Part shown: positions 17,251 to 25,942 of the stretch, one piece after another
Numbering within the stretch: position 1 is the stretch's first letter
How the letters are laid out: every line of letters starts with the position of its first letter
Assembly: GCA_016280895.1 (NCBI GenBank)
Contig: JAEEHM010000099.1
Span: 1 to 44,013, forward strand
Origin: Bacillota bacterium
GTDB lineage: Bacteria; Bacillota_I; Bacilli_A; ML615J-28; CAG-698
Length of the DNA: 44,013 nt
Reading direction: 5' to 3'
The notes under the pieces: generated by a model
Seen by the model: the letters and a program-made list of their open reading frames with translations, nothing else
Database searches by the model: none
What the model was told of the DNA's origin: nothing
Position numbers and translations under genes: made by a program

Positions 17251-18135
17251 TTAACCTTTTATACCACTACGGCTTACGCCTTTCATAATGTATTTACGTA
17301 AGAATATAAATACTAAGAACAATGGTGCTGATACAATAGCAACAGCTGCCATTTGCACAGGGTAGTTAACATCACCCGTAGTTGTTGAGAATGCATTTCT
17401 TAAACCATTTGTGATTAATTTATGATTTGCATCATTAGCAACTAAACGAGGCCAAACATAGGAGTTCCAAGCTCCCATCATCTTTAAGATAGTAATTGAA
17501 ATCAATGTTGGAAGTGAAAGTGGAATCATAACCTTCCATAGATATTTCAAATCACTAGTTCCATCAACCTTTGCAGCCAAATACAATTCATTAGGTATTT
17601 GTAAGAAGTTCTGTCTTAGCAAGTAAATATAGAATACACTAACTAAGAATGGAACGATCAGTACTAAGAATGTATTTTGCCATTTAAATATGCTTACAGT
17701 AGCATAATTTGTAATAGTAAATAATTCACCAGGAATCATCATAGTTGCAAGTAAACCTGCAAATAAGATGTTCTTTCCTTTAAATTCCAATCTTGCAAAA
17801 GCGAAAGCTGAAAGCACAGTTACAATTAATGATAATACAGTTGATACTAAACCAACATATAATGTATTGATAAATAATGAACCTAAGCTTGCAGTATCAA
17901 ATGCTTCTGCATAGTTTCTAAATAATACATGTTTAGGGAACAATGTTGGAATTGTTTCCTTATATTCTTCTAAAGATTTAAGTGATGAGTTAATCATCCA
18001 ATAGAATGGGAACAAAATAATCAAAGCCATTATAATTAAGAATGCATAAACTAAAATCTTAACTAATACTCTTACAACAGCTTGTTTCCTTGTTACTTGT
18101 TCCATGTTCTTTTCAATCATAGTAACATTTGCCAT
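17251..18135 (-). CDS. ABC sugar-type permease, MalG/UgpE-like
   Basis: The 294-aa protein has six predicted membrane segments and the permease EAA-type loop YLAAKVDGTSDLKYLWKVMIP that contacts the ATPase. An N-terminal cytoplasmic stretch precedes ILVYAFLIIMALIILFPFYWMINSSLK, typical of MalG-type subunits. It pairs with the MalF-like gene ten bases upstream. A GGAGG site lies before the start. Confidence 0.93.
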   Translation of the reverse strand: MANVTMIEKNMEQVTRKQAVVRVLVKILVYAFLIIMALIILFPFYWMINSSLKSLEEYKETIPTLFPKHVLFRNYAEAFDTASLGSLFINTLYVGLVSTVLSLIVTVLSAFAFARLEFKGKNILFAGLLATMMIPGELFTITNYATVSIFKWQNTFLVLIVPFLVSVFYIYLLRQNFLQIPNELYLAAKVDGTSDLKYLWKVMIPLSLPTLISITILKMMGAWNSYVWPRLVANDANHKLITNGLRNAFSTTTGDVNYPVQMAAVAIVSAPLFLVFIFLRKYIMKGVSRSGIKG

Positions 18136-18145
18136 AGCACACCTC

Positions 18146-19096
18146 CTAATAATGTACTCGCTTCTTACTTACGTATAAGTTAAGAAGAGTAACTATTAGA
18201 ATAATACCAAATAGTATTAATGCAGCTGCACTAGCACGTCCATAATTTGGTGTAGATGAATACAATTCATTATAGATAAATCCTACCATTGTATTTAATC
18301 TACCAGCATCATCTGCAGGTCCCATCTTTTCACCAAAAATACCAACGATACTTGAATATTCTTTAAATCCACCAATGAAACCAGTGATAACAACATATGC
18401 AATCATAGGTGATAATAGTGGAACAGTAATTCTCCAAAATACTCTTGCTCTTGATGTACCATCTACCTTAGCAGCATCATAATATTGTTTATTAACACTT
18501 TGTAGGCCACCAAGTAAGATTAAGATCTTGAATGGAAGTGCATTCCAAACAATATAAATAACCATAACAGTCATATTAGCAAGGTATGTAGAACCTGAGT
18601 TAATCCAGTTGACTGGACCAAGTCCAAATACTCCAATTATATTATTAATGATACCCGCGGTTGTAATGATTTGGTTAGGAGTTCCATAAGCAGAACCAAC
18701 CATATTAAACATAGCTGCAAATACCATACCAATTGCGATTGAGTTTGTAACATAAGGTAAGAAGAATATTGTTTGAAGTAATCTACTAAGTGGTTTAATA
18801 GAGTTCAAACAAACTGCAATCAATAAAGCAAGTAGTGTTGAAACTGGAACAGTTATAACACAAAGTAATAAGGTATTCTTCAAACATTTAAAGAAGTTCT
18901 TATACTTTAATACTTTCGCAAAGTTCTGAAGGTTAAATGCATATTTAGTACCATTCATTGCTTCTAATGGATTATATCCTTCTAGAAATGAAATTCTAAT
19001 TGTGTTAAATATTGGATATACAGTAAATATTAGAAGTAATACAATGGCAGGAGCTAAATATATCCAAGCCTTCCATTGATGTCTACTTTCAACCAT
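18146..19096 (-). CDS. ABC sugar-type permease, MalF/UgpA-like
   Basis: The 316-aa protein opens with WKAWIYLAPAIVLLLIFTVYPIFNTIRIS, the usual start of a MalF/UgpA-type permease, and has six membrane segments. The EAA loop is YYDAAKVDGTSRARVFWRITVP. It forms the transmembrane channel with the MalG-like partner. Its start lies two bases after the stop of the ATPase gene, so the two are tightly coupled. Confidence 0.93.
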   Translation of the reverse strand: MVESRHQWKAWIYLAPAIVLLLIFTVYPIFNTIRISFLEGYNPLEAMNGTKYAFNLQNFAKVLKYKNFFKCLKNTLLLCVITVPVSTLLALLIAVCLNSIKPLSRLLQTIFFLPYVTNSIAIGMVFAAMFNMVGSAYGTPNQIITTAGIINNIIGVFGLGPVNWINSGSTYLANMTVMVIYIVWNALPFKILILLGGLQSVNKQYYDAAKVDGTSRARVFWRITVPLLSPMIAYVVITGFIGGFKEYSSIVGIFGEKMGPADDAGRLNTMVGFIYNELYSSTPNYGRASAAALILFGIILIVTLLNLYVSKKRVHY

Positions 19097-19098
19097 AA

Positions 19099-20298
19099 TT
19101 ATTCCTCAGTATTTTCTTCAACTGCTTCTGTTTCTTCTACAGTTTCTAAAGCAGGTTCTTCTACTTTCTCTTCTTCTTTTTGTGGAACATATGTTGGAGT
19201 TTGACCTTCTAAATAGATTCTTTCTTCAGTTTCTTTATTGAAGATAAAAATCTTATTAGGTTTAATATCAAATGTAACTTCTTCTTTTCCTTCTTCAATC
19301 TTATTATCAGCATCAATGATACTTCTAATAATTGGATTTGCTGATTCTTCTTTTGTTGAAACAACTGATACATCACGACCCATTACTTCAACATTAGCAA
19401 GTTTAAGTTTTAAAGCACCATTTTCTTTTAAGATAAAGCCTTCAGGTCTAATACCAATGATAACTTCTTGATTTTCAATTCCATTAGCTGAAGCAACCTT
19501 ATCTTCACCAATATAAATAGCACCATTTTCAACTCTACCATTGAATACGTTAATAGGTGGAGTACCTAAGAATTTAGCAACGAATAAATTTACTGGACTA
19601 TCATATACATCTTGAGGTTTACCAATTTGTTGGATAATACCCTTCTTCATAACAACGATCATATCACTAATACTCATAGCTTCTTCTTGGTCATGTGTTA
19701 CGAACACTGTTGTAATACCAGTAGATTTCTGGATACGTTTAATTTCTTCACGTGTTTGAAGTCTTAGTCTAGCATCTAGATTTGATAATGGTTCATCTAG
19801 TAATAATACTCTTGGCATCTTAACTAAAGCACGAGCAATAGCAACACGTTGTTGTTGACCACCTGAAAGTTCAGAAGGCTTTCTGTTCATCAACTCATCA
19901 ATTTGAACTAGTTTAGCAACATTGTAAGCACGTTCCAACATTTCATCCTTGCTTAATTTATCTTCACCCTTTAAATTTTGAAGTGGGAATAAGATGTTTT
20001 GCTTAACTGTCATATGAGGATACAAAGCATAATTTTGGAATACTAAACCAACTCCTCTTGACTCTGGTTCTAGATTAGTTACATCATCATCACCAAAATA
20101 GATTTTACCACTTGTAGCAGCTTGAAGGCCACAAATCATATAAAGTGTTGTACTCTTACCACAACCAGATGGTCCTAAAAGACCAATTAATTTTCCATCA
20201 GGAATTTCAAAAGTGAAATTATTAACAGCAACTACTTCGCTACCATCTTTGTTCCTACTTGGAAAGATCTTTGTCAAATTCTCTAAAACAACTTTCAT
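19099..20298 (-). CDS. ABC importer ATPase, MsmK/UgpC/MalK-like
   Basis: The 399-aa cytoplasmic ATPase has Walker A GPSGCGKST (42–50), the signature LSGGQQQRVAIARAL, Walker B LLLDEPLSNLD and the switch His in VFVTHDQEEAM. The C-terminal TOBE-type regulatory domain (VIIGIRPEGF) is typical of carbohydrate importers. An unusual Glu/Val-rich acidic tail of about 30 residues follows (from PQKEEEKVEEP), which most homologues lack. As the ATPase is encoded with its own permeases, it is probably dedicated to this importer. Confidence 0.95.
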   Translation of the reverse strand: MKVVLENLTKIFPSRNKDGSEVVAVNNFTFEIPDGKLIGLLGPSGCGKSTTLYMICGLQAATSGKIYFGDDDVTNLEPESRGVGLVFQNYALYPHMTVKQNILFPLQNLKGEDKLSKDEMLERAYNVAKLVQIDELMNRKPSELSGGQQQRVAIARALVKMPRVLLLDEPLSNLDARLRLQTREEIKRIQKSTGITTVFVTHDQEEAMSISDMIVVMKKGIIQQIGKPQDVYDSPVNLFVAKFLGTPPINVFNGRVENGAIYIGEDKVASANGIENQEVIIGIRPEGFILKENGALKLKLANVEVMGRDVSVVSTKEESANPIIRSIIDADNKIEEGKEEVTFDIKPNKIFIFNKETEERIYLEGQTPTYVPQKEEEKVEEPALETVEETEAVEENTEE

Positions 20299-20313
20299 AT
20301 TTTATCCTTTCTC

Positions 20314-21087
20314 CTAATAGGTCTTTTCCCTATTAACTTCTTCTTCATGAAGTTTCTCTCTATATTTAATTCTTTCTTCATTAGTATTAAATATTTTTTG
20401 ACTTTCTTTATCAACTACTACAGTATACGCAAATGCATCATGAATAAGAGTTCTATTCTTAGTTGCAAATAATAACACAATTTGTACAAGTAGTAGTCCA
20501 CCAATAACAATTGTTCCTGCTATGCCAATAAAACCAAACACAATAGCAAGGGCAAGTAATACAGGTATCATTGTTTCAACAACATATTTTCCTATAACAG
20601 TTCTCGCAAATAATTGCACAGTAGATACCTTGACACCATCATTTTTAATGACGCAGATAGAAAATATTTTCTTTCCAACTGTTTGTCCATTTTTAAAAAT
20701 CAGTGGAATGATAAATTCTGTAATAAATATTCCAAAGAATAAACCAACACTTATTATCATAATTGATAAATTAATAACAAGGTTAAATTCTTTAATTGCT
20801 TCTTTGTCATTAGCGTATTCTAAATTTGCTTGTTCTAATCTTTCATCATATGCTTCTTGTTCTTCTTTTGTTAAATCTTTATATTTATCAGAAGTACCCA
20901 GTAAATCAATATCATACTTTTCATTGTAGTAATCATAATATTCATTTACATTGTCGATATGTTCATTATAATTTGTAATCAAAGATATCAACCAAGCAGC
21001 ACCAACACTTAAGATGAGTACTAGAATAAAATCTAATAAAGAAGCAGCAATCCTTTTAAGGATACTCGCTCTTTCAATGTCCAACAT
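20314..21087 (-). CDS. RDD-family membrane protein
   Basis: The 257-aa protein starts LKRIAASLLDFILVLILSVGAAWLIS, where the RDD family usually has an R..A...D motif. A charged loop of about 65 residues (40–105) is followed by three further membrane segments, including the typical GQTVGKKIFSICVIKNDGVKVS. RDD proteins are poorly understood; some have been linked to ion exchange. It sits just upstream of the importer ATPase in the same operon, but there is no evidence of a transport role with it. Confidence 0.85.
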   Translation of the reverse strand: MLDIERASILKRIAASLLDFILVLILSVGAAWLISLITNYNEHIDNVNEYYDYYNEKYDIDLLGTSDKYKDLTKEEQEAYDERLEQANLEYANDKEAIKEFNLVINLSIMIISVGLFFGIFITEFIIPLIFKNGQTVGKKIFSICVIKNDGVKVSTVQLFARTVIGKYVVETMIPVLLALAIVFGFIGIAGTIVIGGLLLVQIVLLFATKNRTLIHDAFAYTVVVDKESQKIFNTNEERIKYREKLHEEEVNREKTY

Positions 21088-21091
21088 ATTC

Positions 21092-21508
21092 TTATTCTTC
21101 GTCTTTTAATAAATAACTAAAGACTAAATTAACCAATTGACATACAAGACCAATAATAGCAATAATTACTGATATTAAAATAATTGCATTAGCTTGAGCT
21201 ATTTTATCTTCTAAATTGATAGAAGTTACGATCTTTGATCCTTTAAAAACAAATAAAAAAACAACATAGCCAATTGCAAGTAAAATAGAACTTCCTTTTA
21301 AAATAAAGTATGGTACATGTTTCTCTTTTGCACTTTCGCAAAACAAAAACATGATACTACTTCCAAAAGCAAGTATTATACCAATGAATAGCCATGTTGC
21401 TGTATTGTTCATTTTTAAATCTGTCATTAAAACATAAAAAAGACCTGCTAAAAAGACTAGCGTCCCACCAGCAAATAAAGAAATGTTTTTGACTAATAAT
21501 TTATTCAT
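21092..21508 (-). CDS. small four-helix membrane protein, unknown function
   Basis: The 138-aa product consists mainly of four hydrophobic segments (GTLVFLAGLFYVLM, TATWLFIGIILAFGSSIMFLF, GSSILLAIGYVVFLFVF and ILISVIIAIIGLVCQLVNLVFSYLL) joined by short charged loops. I do not recognise a family. I chose the ATG at 21508, preceded by a strong GGAGGG site; a TTG four codons earlier is less likely. It is the first gene after the operon promoter and is followed by the RDD gene after a 4-nt gap. Confidence 0.8.
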   Translation of the reverse strand: MNKLLVKNISLFAGGTLVFLAGLFYVLMTDLKMNNTATWLFIGIILAFGSSIMFLFCESAKEKHVPYFILKGSSILLAIGYVVFLFVFKGSKIVTSINLEDKIAQANAIILISVIIAIIGLVCQLVNLVFSYLLKDEE

Positions 21509-21568
21509 AAAACCCTCCAAATAGAGTATTTATTGAATGCAGATTTTTTTCAATCTACACATATATAT

Positions 21569-21597
21569 ATTTTACCAATAAATGCAATTTTATTCAA
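21569..21597 (-). promoter_or_regulatory. promoter of the ABC importer/nuclease operon
   Basis: TTGAAT and TAAAAT are separated by 17 nt on the minus strand. The predicted transcript has a leader of about 50 nt. The next downstream hairpin terminator is at about 9560, so a single ~12 kb transcript is possible. Confidence 0.7.
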
Positions 21598-21646
21598 GAC
21601 TTTTATATTTCTTTTTTCACTTTTTTTATCTTTTTTTATAATATTT

Positions 21647-21892
21647 TTATTCTAATTCCTTTATCTTTACTTTTCCAATTGCAATATCGACTAATTTTAT
21701 TGTGAATGGCTCTGTATAATGTGCTATTTTACTCTCTACACATACAAAAAATGGATACACTGAAGTTATCCTTGATTCAGCATTTTCCACCTTCAATCTT
21801 CCATCTTTAATACTCACATGAATCATTACATCTTCTTCTTTTAAATTTTTTAATTTTTCAAATATTTCTTTTTCTGTTAGCTTGTTTTCCAT
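21647..21892 (-). CDS. Veg-like small protein (DUF1021 family)
   Basis: The 81-aa protein (from the ATG at 21892, with AGGTG six bases upstream) has the short Veg-type beta-barrel pattern: VMIHVSIKDGRLKVENAES, RITSVYPFFVCVE, then FTIKLVDIAIGKVKI. It resembles Bacillus subtilis Veg (KR.TLKANGGR...GILAETYPSVFVIQL...SYADILT), a highly expressed small protein linked to biofilm and sporulation control. The match is to pattern rather than strong identity. It is transcribed alone. Confidence 0.6.
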   Translation of the reverse strand: MENKLTEKEIFEKLKNLKEEDVMIHVSIKDGRLKVENAESRITSVYPFFVCVESKIAHYTEPFTIKLVDIAIGKVKIKELE

Positions 21893-21978
21893 AATAATCA
21901 CCTACATATTTATTATATCACTTTTAAAATTTTTATGTAAGTAATATTTTTAACTAATTGAAAACTTCCTATTATAAA

Positions 21979-22012
21979 AAATATAAAGCTCAATAAAGAG
22001 CTTTATATTTTC
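21979..22012 (-). terminator. intrinsic terminator after the GNAT gene
   Basis: A 14-bp stem (AAAATATAAAGCTC and complement) with a 6-nt loop overlaps the last codons of the GNAT gene. The minus-strand flank is T-rich only in part. Confidence 0.7.
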
Positions 22013-22428
22013 TTTCTCATATAAGTATGTTCCATATTAGCATCCATGAAAATATCGCCATATGCAACATAACCTAATTTCTCATAGAAATCTAATTTAT
22101 CAAGCTGAGCTTCAATATAGACTTCATGGTATCCAAGTGTTTGTGCTACCTTTTCAATTGAGGAAATCATCTTAGTTGCATAGCCTCTTCCACGATATTC
22201 TTTTAATGTTGCAATGCGACCAATATGTGCTCTGTTCTCTTCATAAATCATTCTCGCACATGCTACATATTCTTCATTCTCATCAGCATACAAAAACATT
22301 TCTCCATTGAATTCAGCAAGATCCATATCTAATTCATAAGGCACATTTTGTTCCTTATTAAACACTTCAAATCTTATTTTAAAATTAGTTAATATTTGAT
22401 CCTTAGTCTTACAAATAATTAATCCCAT
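22003..22428 (-). CDS. GNAT-family N-acetyltransferase
   Basis: The 141-aa protein shows the GNAT fold: RFEVFNKEQNVPYELDMD at the start, EYVACARMIYEENRAHIGRIATLKEYRGRGYATKMISSIE carrying the acetyl-CoA pyrophosphate loop (RGRGYA, motif A), and a C-terminal YIEAQLDKLDFYEKLGYV. The overall layout is like ElaA-type proteins. The acceptor substrate is unknown. It follows asnA by eight bases and shares its promoter, with a GAGG site upstream. Confidence 0.88.
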   Translation of the reverse strand: MGLIICKTKDQILTNFKIRFEVFNKEQNVPYELDMDLAEFNGEMFLYADENEEYVACARMIYEENRAHIGRIATLKEYRGRGYATKMISSIEKVAQTLGYHEVYIEAQLDKLDFYEKLGYVAYGDIFMDANMEHTYMRKKI

Positions 22429-22436
22429 GTATTCCT

Positions 22437-23438
22437 CTATAATAAATTGATATTATATTTCTTGAATTCTTCAATATCTTCATCACTCCAATATGATGAT
22501 TGTACTTCACCAATATGGACTTTCTTTAACATATACATACAAATTCTTGATTGACCAATACCACCACCAATTGTGTAAGGAAGAGTCTTATTTAAGATTC
22601 CTTGATGATATGGGAATTCTAATTTATATTCTTCTTTCTTTTCTTTTATTTGGCTAAGTAAAGAGTTTTCATCTACTCTAATACCCATAGAAGATAATTC
22701 AAAACCAATCTTTAATGGTTCGTACCAAAGAAGGATATCACCATTTAAACTCCAATCATCATAGTCAGCAGCTCTACCATCATGTGGTTCGCCATCTTTT
22801 AATTTACCACCAATTTGCATTAGGAATACTGCTTTGTATTTCTTACATATTTCATTTTCTCTTTCTTTTCTAGATAAACTAGGATACATATCTTCTAATT
22901 CACTTGTAGTTAAAAACTTAATATCTGCAGGTAAATCTTGTTTTAAAGCAGGGAATTCTTTTACTAATTTTTCTTCAGTTTTAAGTAAGGCAGAATAAAT
23001 CTTTTTAACTGTTTCTTTTAAAGTATCAAAGTTTCTTTGTTCCTTAGTAATTACCTTTTCCCAGTCCCATTGGTCAACATAACAAGAATGCATATTATCT
23101 AATTCCTCAAATGGTCTAATCGCATTCATATCCGTATATAAGCCTGTACCTACTTCAAAATCATATTTCTTTAAAGCATATCTTTTCCATTTAGCAAGCG
23201 ATTGAACTACTTCTAAATATGTTCCTGTTTCTACATGTGTAAAACCAACAGCTTTTTCATAACCATTTAAGTTATCATTTAAACCAGTCTTTGGTTGAAC
23301 AAAAAGTGGTGCAGATACACGAAGTAAATTTAATGATGAAGCTAATTCTCTTTCAAAATTATCTTTTACCAATTTTATAGCAACTTCAGTTTCTTTTAGA
23401 CTTAATAATGATTTGTAATCTTTAACATAATATTTCAT
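22437..23438 (-). CDS. asnA: aspartate–ammonia ligase (asparagine synthetase A)
   Basis: The 333-aa protein matches AsnA in length and sequence: ETEVAIKLVKDNFERELASSLNLLRVSAPLFV, SLAKWKRYALKKYDF, MNAIRPFEELDNMHSCYVDQWDWEKVI and the C-terminal GGGIGQSRICMYMLKKVHIGEVQ. AsnA makes asparagine from aspartate, ammonia and ATP, and is related to class II tRNA synthetases. I chose ATG at 23438 because GAGGTG lies six bases upstream; a GTG three codons earlier is less likely. A good promoter precedes it. Confidence 0.97.
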   Translation of the reverse strand: MKYYVKDYKSLLSLKETEVAIKLVKDNFERELASSLNLLRVSAPLFVQPKTGLNDNLNGYEKAVGFTHVETGTYLEVVQSLAKWKRYALKKYDFEVGTGLYTDMNAIRPFEELDNMHSCYVDQWDWEKVITKEQRNFDTLKETVKKIYSALLKTEEKLVKEFPALKQDLPADIKFLTTSELEDMYPSLSRKERENEICKKYKAVFLMQIGGKLKDGEPHDGRAADYDDWSLNGDILLWYEPLKIGFELSSMGIRVDENSLLSQIKEKKEEYKLEFPYHQGILNKTLPYTIGGGIGQSRICMYMLKKVHIGEVQSSYWSDEDIEEFKKYNINLL

Positions 23439-23468
23439 AATATTCACCTCTAAATAATTATTACTATT

Positions 23469-23497
23469 ATTTTACTATTTTTATTATATTTATTCAA
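23469..23497 (-). promoter_or_regulatory. promoter of asnA–GNAT
   Basis: TTGAAT–17 nt–TAAAAT on the minus strand uses the same hexamers as the importer operon promoter. Confidence 0.72.
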
Positions 23498-23518
23498 CAC
23501 TTGTTATCTATTTTTTTG

Positions 23519-23547
23519 TTGTAAAACGTTTGTAAAAAAGGTATAAT
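23519..23547 (+). promoter_or_regulatory. promoter of the DUF2752 gene, predicting a leaderless transcript
   Basis: TTGTAA and a perfect TATAAT are 17 nt apart, and TATAAT ends six bases before the ATG. Transcription would therefore begin at or within a base or two of the start codon. No ribosome-binding site is present. Confidence 0.7.
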
Positions 23548-23553
23548 ATTAAT

Positions 23554-23904
23554 ATGAAAAATATAAAATTACTTAAACTTATTTTACGAATAATTAGAAT
23601 AATCATATATTTAGCTTTATTTATCACATTTGCGATTATTCCAACAACAGAATTTATTGGTCATAGCATATGCTTAATTAAGATACTTACAGGCTATGAT
23701 TGTCCTACCTGTGGCGTCACACGTGCCTTTTCATCGCTTATGCACCTTAAATTTATTGATGCATATCATTTTAATCCAGCTTTCACACTTGTGATTTTTC
23801 CAATAGTTTTGTTTATAATTATTAATGATATTATAAATATGCTTATTGAATGGATAGCAAGAAAGGAAACATGTTCATATCTTGAACATCTATTTGTGAT
23901 ATGA
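23554..23904 (+). CDS. DUF2752 family membrane protein
   Basis: The 116-aa protein contains the family signature GYDCPTCGVTRAFSSLMHLKFIDAYHFNPA between two membrane segments, with a third hydrophobic segment (FTLVIFPIVLFIIINDIINML). The DUF2752 family has no known biochemical function; the conserved Cys pair could bind metal or form a disulphide. The start lies immediately after the promoter, with no leader. It overlaps the following small gene by ATGA. Confidence 0.85.
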   Translation: MKNIKLLKLILRIIRIIIYLALFITFAIIPTTEFIGHSICLIKILTGYDCPTCGVTRAFSSLMHLKFIDAYHFNPAFTLVIFPIVLFIIINDIINMLIEWIARKETCSYLEHLFVI

Positions 23905-24086
23905 TTTCTTTCTTATATTATTTATTCTTAGTATTATTCTCTTTATCTGCATATTCTTGTTTTATTGTTTATGTTTTGATAATAAAGAAAAAAATTGTTA
24001 ATAAGAAATATCTTATAATCACAATTCTAATAATTCTTTCTTTATTATTCTTATTCTTATGGAATTATATAAGAAATATAAAATAA
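23901..24086 (+). CDS. small two-helix membrane protein, unknown function
   Basis: The 61-aa product is almost wholly hydrophobic, with two segments (FLYYLFLVLFSLSAYSCFIVYVLII and LIITILIILSLLFLFLWNYI) around a Lys-rich turn. It overlaps the DUF2752 gene by four bases, which favours real translation coupling. No family is recognised. It is followed by a terminator. Confidence 0.6.
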   Translation: MISFLYYLFLVLFSLSAYSCFIVYVLIIKKKIVNKKYLIITILIILSLLFLFLWNYIRNIK

Positions 24087-24126
24087 GTTCTAATCATCTT
24101 TAATGATAATTAGAACTTATTTTTTT
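24082..24126. terminator. bidirectional intrinsic terminator
   Basis: A 13-bp perfect stem (AATAAGTTCTAAT and complement) is followed on the plus strand by a T run and on the minus strand by a shorter AT-rich run. It separates the convergent small-membrane-protein and DUF4838 genes. Confidence 0.85.
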
Positions 24127-25873
24127 ATTGCATTATATAATATAGTGATTGCCAATTATCTCTTTTCTTCGCATATTGACTTTTTTTCATCACATCAATT
24201 GAATATTCTAATTTAGTTCTTTCAAATAATTCAGTTATATGATGAGCCTTAACTGCCTCACTAAAATCATCAATCATTTCATTTCGATCTTTCACATCCA
24301 TATCTAATCTTGTTAAATTTAGATAAGCTAAATTAAGTGATAATTCACCTAATCTAAAACGATATTTAGCTTCAGTTTCAATATATGCTTTATTAAGTAA
24401 ATTAGCAGCTTGTTCTTCTAATTTATCAGTAAACATAGGATGATCACTATCATCATATAACCATAAATCATATCCCTTAACAGCATCTTCAAATAAGAAT
24501 ATAAAATCAAATACAGCTTTAGCTGCTTTCTTTCCATAATATGCTTTACAGAATTCCATTACTTCATCTTCAAGTACAAGATTATCATATCGCATAAAAC
24601 GAGCGGCAATATATGCTTTTAGTTTATCTAAGTATCCTCCACCACCGTGAGAGAAATTACCTTGCATCAATAAGCCTTTCACATTGTTTTTCTTATAGAA
24701 TTCAATGTTTTTAGTCATACTTCTCAAATTAGGGAAAGGAAGTAAATAATTTCTAAAATTAACAGCATAATCCCAAATATAAAGTCTATTTGTAATTTTT
24801 GACCATTTCATGAAATCATCATAGAATAAACCACCTCTACTCTTTGGATTCATTCTATATTCTTCTTCAATTGATCTTGACCATGAACATTCAATATTAC
24901 ATAATCTCACAATTACATTCTTATCTGGTATTAAAGTTTTTGGAGGTTTACGTGAATATTGATATGCAAATGTATGTATTAACACATCTGGATATTCCTT
25001 ATTTACCTCTCTTGCAACTTTAGACACAAAATTAATAATCGATGCACTTTGTGCTTCTTCTTTATCATCAAGGGCCTTGCACTTATCACATTCACATGCC
25101 ATCTTAATAAAGTGACCCATCCATTCATCTTGAGCTACAGAAAAGATATGACAATCCATATGATTTCTTTTCCATTCTTTCACTTTTTCAACAGCAAGTT
25201 TAAATACATCTTCATTTGATAAACAAAGTTCAGTATGTTCCTTTACTCTATGACCATCAATATATGAAAAATATTCTGGATGTGTATCAAAATATTCTTT
25301 TGGACTAACAATATCAGAAAATGAATGGTGGAAATTGAACCATTTATTTTTACCGCCTTCTCTTTCGCCTAAATCAGCCAAATTACTATTCAACATATTT
25401 TTAGATGCAAAACAAGATGTAAAAGCATCAGTGAAATATACTTCACGATATTCAAATTTGAAATCAAAGATGATTTCATTTTTAAACACAATATCATCTA
25501 CTTCCTTATAAGTTTCACAATCAGACGCAAAGCATCGAAAATGAATATAATCTTCTAAGAAACGATATACTGCATATAAAATAGCTCTTGGTGAATTACC
25601 ATCAATAATTAAATCATCACCAACTTCTTTAATTATAAAAGCTTCATCACTTAAATTATTTAATCTTTCATCTTTCTTATTGCCACGTGCCCTACCAATT
25701 ATAATTTCTTTACCATATTTATCGCACTTATCAGAATATATAGGTAGTGGACAATTAGTACTTAAATATAAATATTTTTCAAGTTCACTAGCTGCAAATC
25801 TTTCACATACGCTAGCATCCTTATTATTCACAATATAATATTCACTTCTTTGATTTTTAATAATTTCTAACAT
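24125..25873 (-). CDS. DUF4838 family glycoside-hydrolase-like protein
   Basis: The 582-aa protein starts at the ATG with AAAGAGG five bases upstream; a longer frame beginning 20 codons earlier lacks a site. Residues about 5–120 resemble the N-terminal alpha-glucuronidase/GH20-like domain (ERFAASELEKYLYLST, KEIIIGRA, DDLIIDGNSPRAILYAVYRFLEDYIHFRCFA). The rest is DUF4838: HHSFSDIVSPKEYFDTHPEYFSYIDG, CLSNEDVFKLAVEKV and FSVAQDEW with possible acidic catalytic residues, then a CECDKCKALD Cys cluster. No signal peptide, so it acts in the cytoplasm if catalytic. No sugar transporter adjoins it; substrate unknown. Confidence 0.85.
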   Translation of the reverse strand: MLEIIKNQRSEYYIVNNKDASVCERFAASELEKYLYLSTNCPLPIYSDKCDKYGKEIIIGRARGNKKDERLNNLSDEAFIIKEVGDDLIIDGNSPRAILYAVYRFLEDYIHFRCFASDCETYKEVDDIVFKNEIIFDFKFEYREVYFTDAFTSCFASKNMLNSNLADLGEREGGKNKWFNFHHSFSDIVSPKEYFDTHPEYFSYIDGHRVKEHTELCLSNEDVFKLAVEKVKEWKRNHMDCHIFSVAQDEWMGHFIKMACECDKCKALDDKEEAQSASIINFVSKVAREVNKEYPDVLIHTFAYQYSRKPPKTLIPDKNVIVRLCNIECSWSRSIEEEYRMNPKSRGGLFYDDFMKWSKITNRLYIWDYAVNFRNYLLPFPNLRSMTKNIEFYKKNNVKGLLMQGNFSHGGGGYLDKLKAYIAARFMRYDNLVLEDEVMEFCKAYYGKKAAKAVFDFIFLFEDAVKGYDLWLYDDSDHPMFTDKLEEQAANLLNKAYIETEAKYRFRLGELSLNLAYLNLTRLDMDVKDRNEMIDDFSEAVKAHHITELFERTKLEYSIDVMKKSQYAKKRDNWQSLYYIMQ

Positions 25874-25942
25874 ATTTACCTCTTTTTCTTTTATTATTAT
25901 ACCATATTTAGTCATATAAAAAAAGAACAACAATTGAAATTG

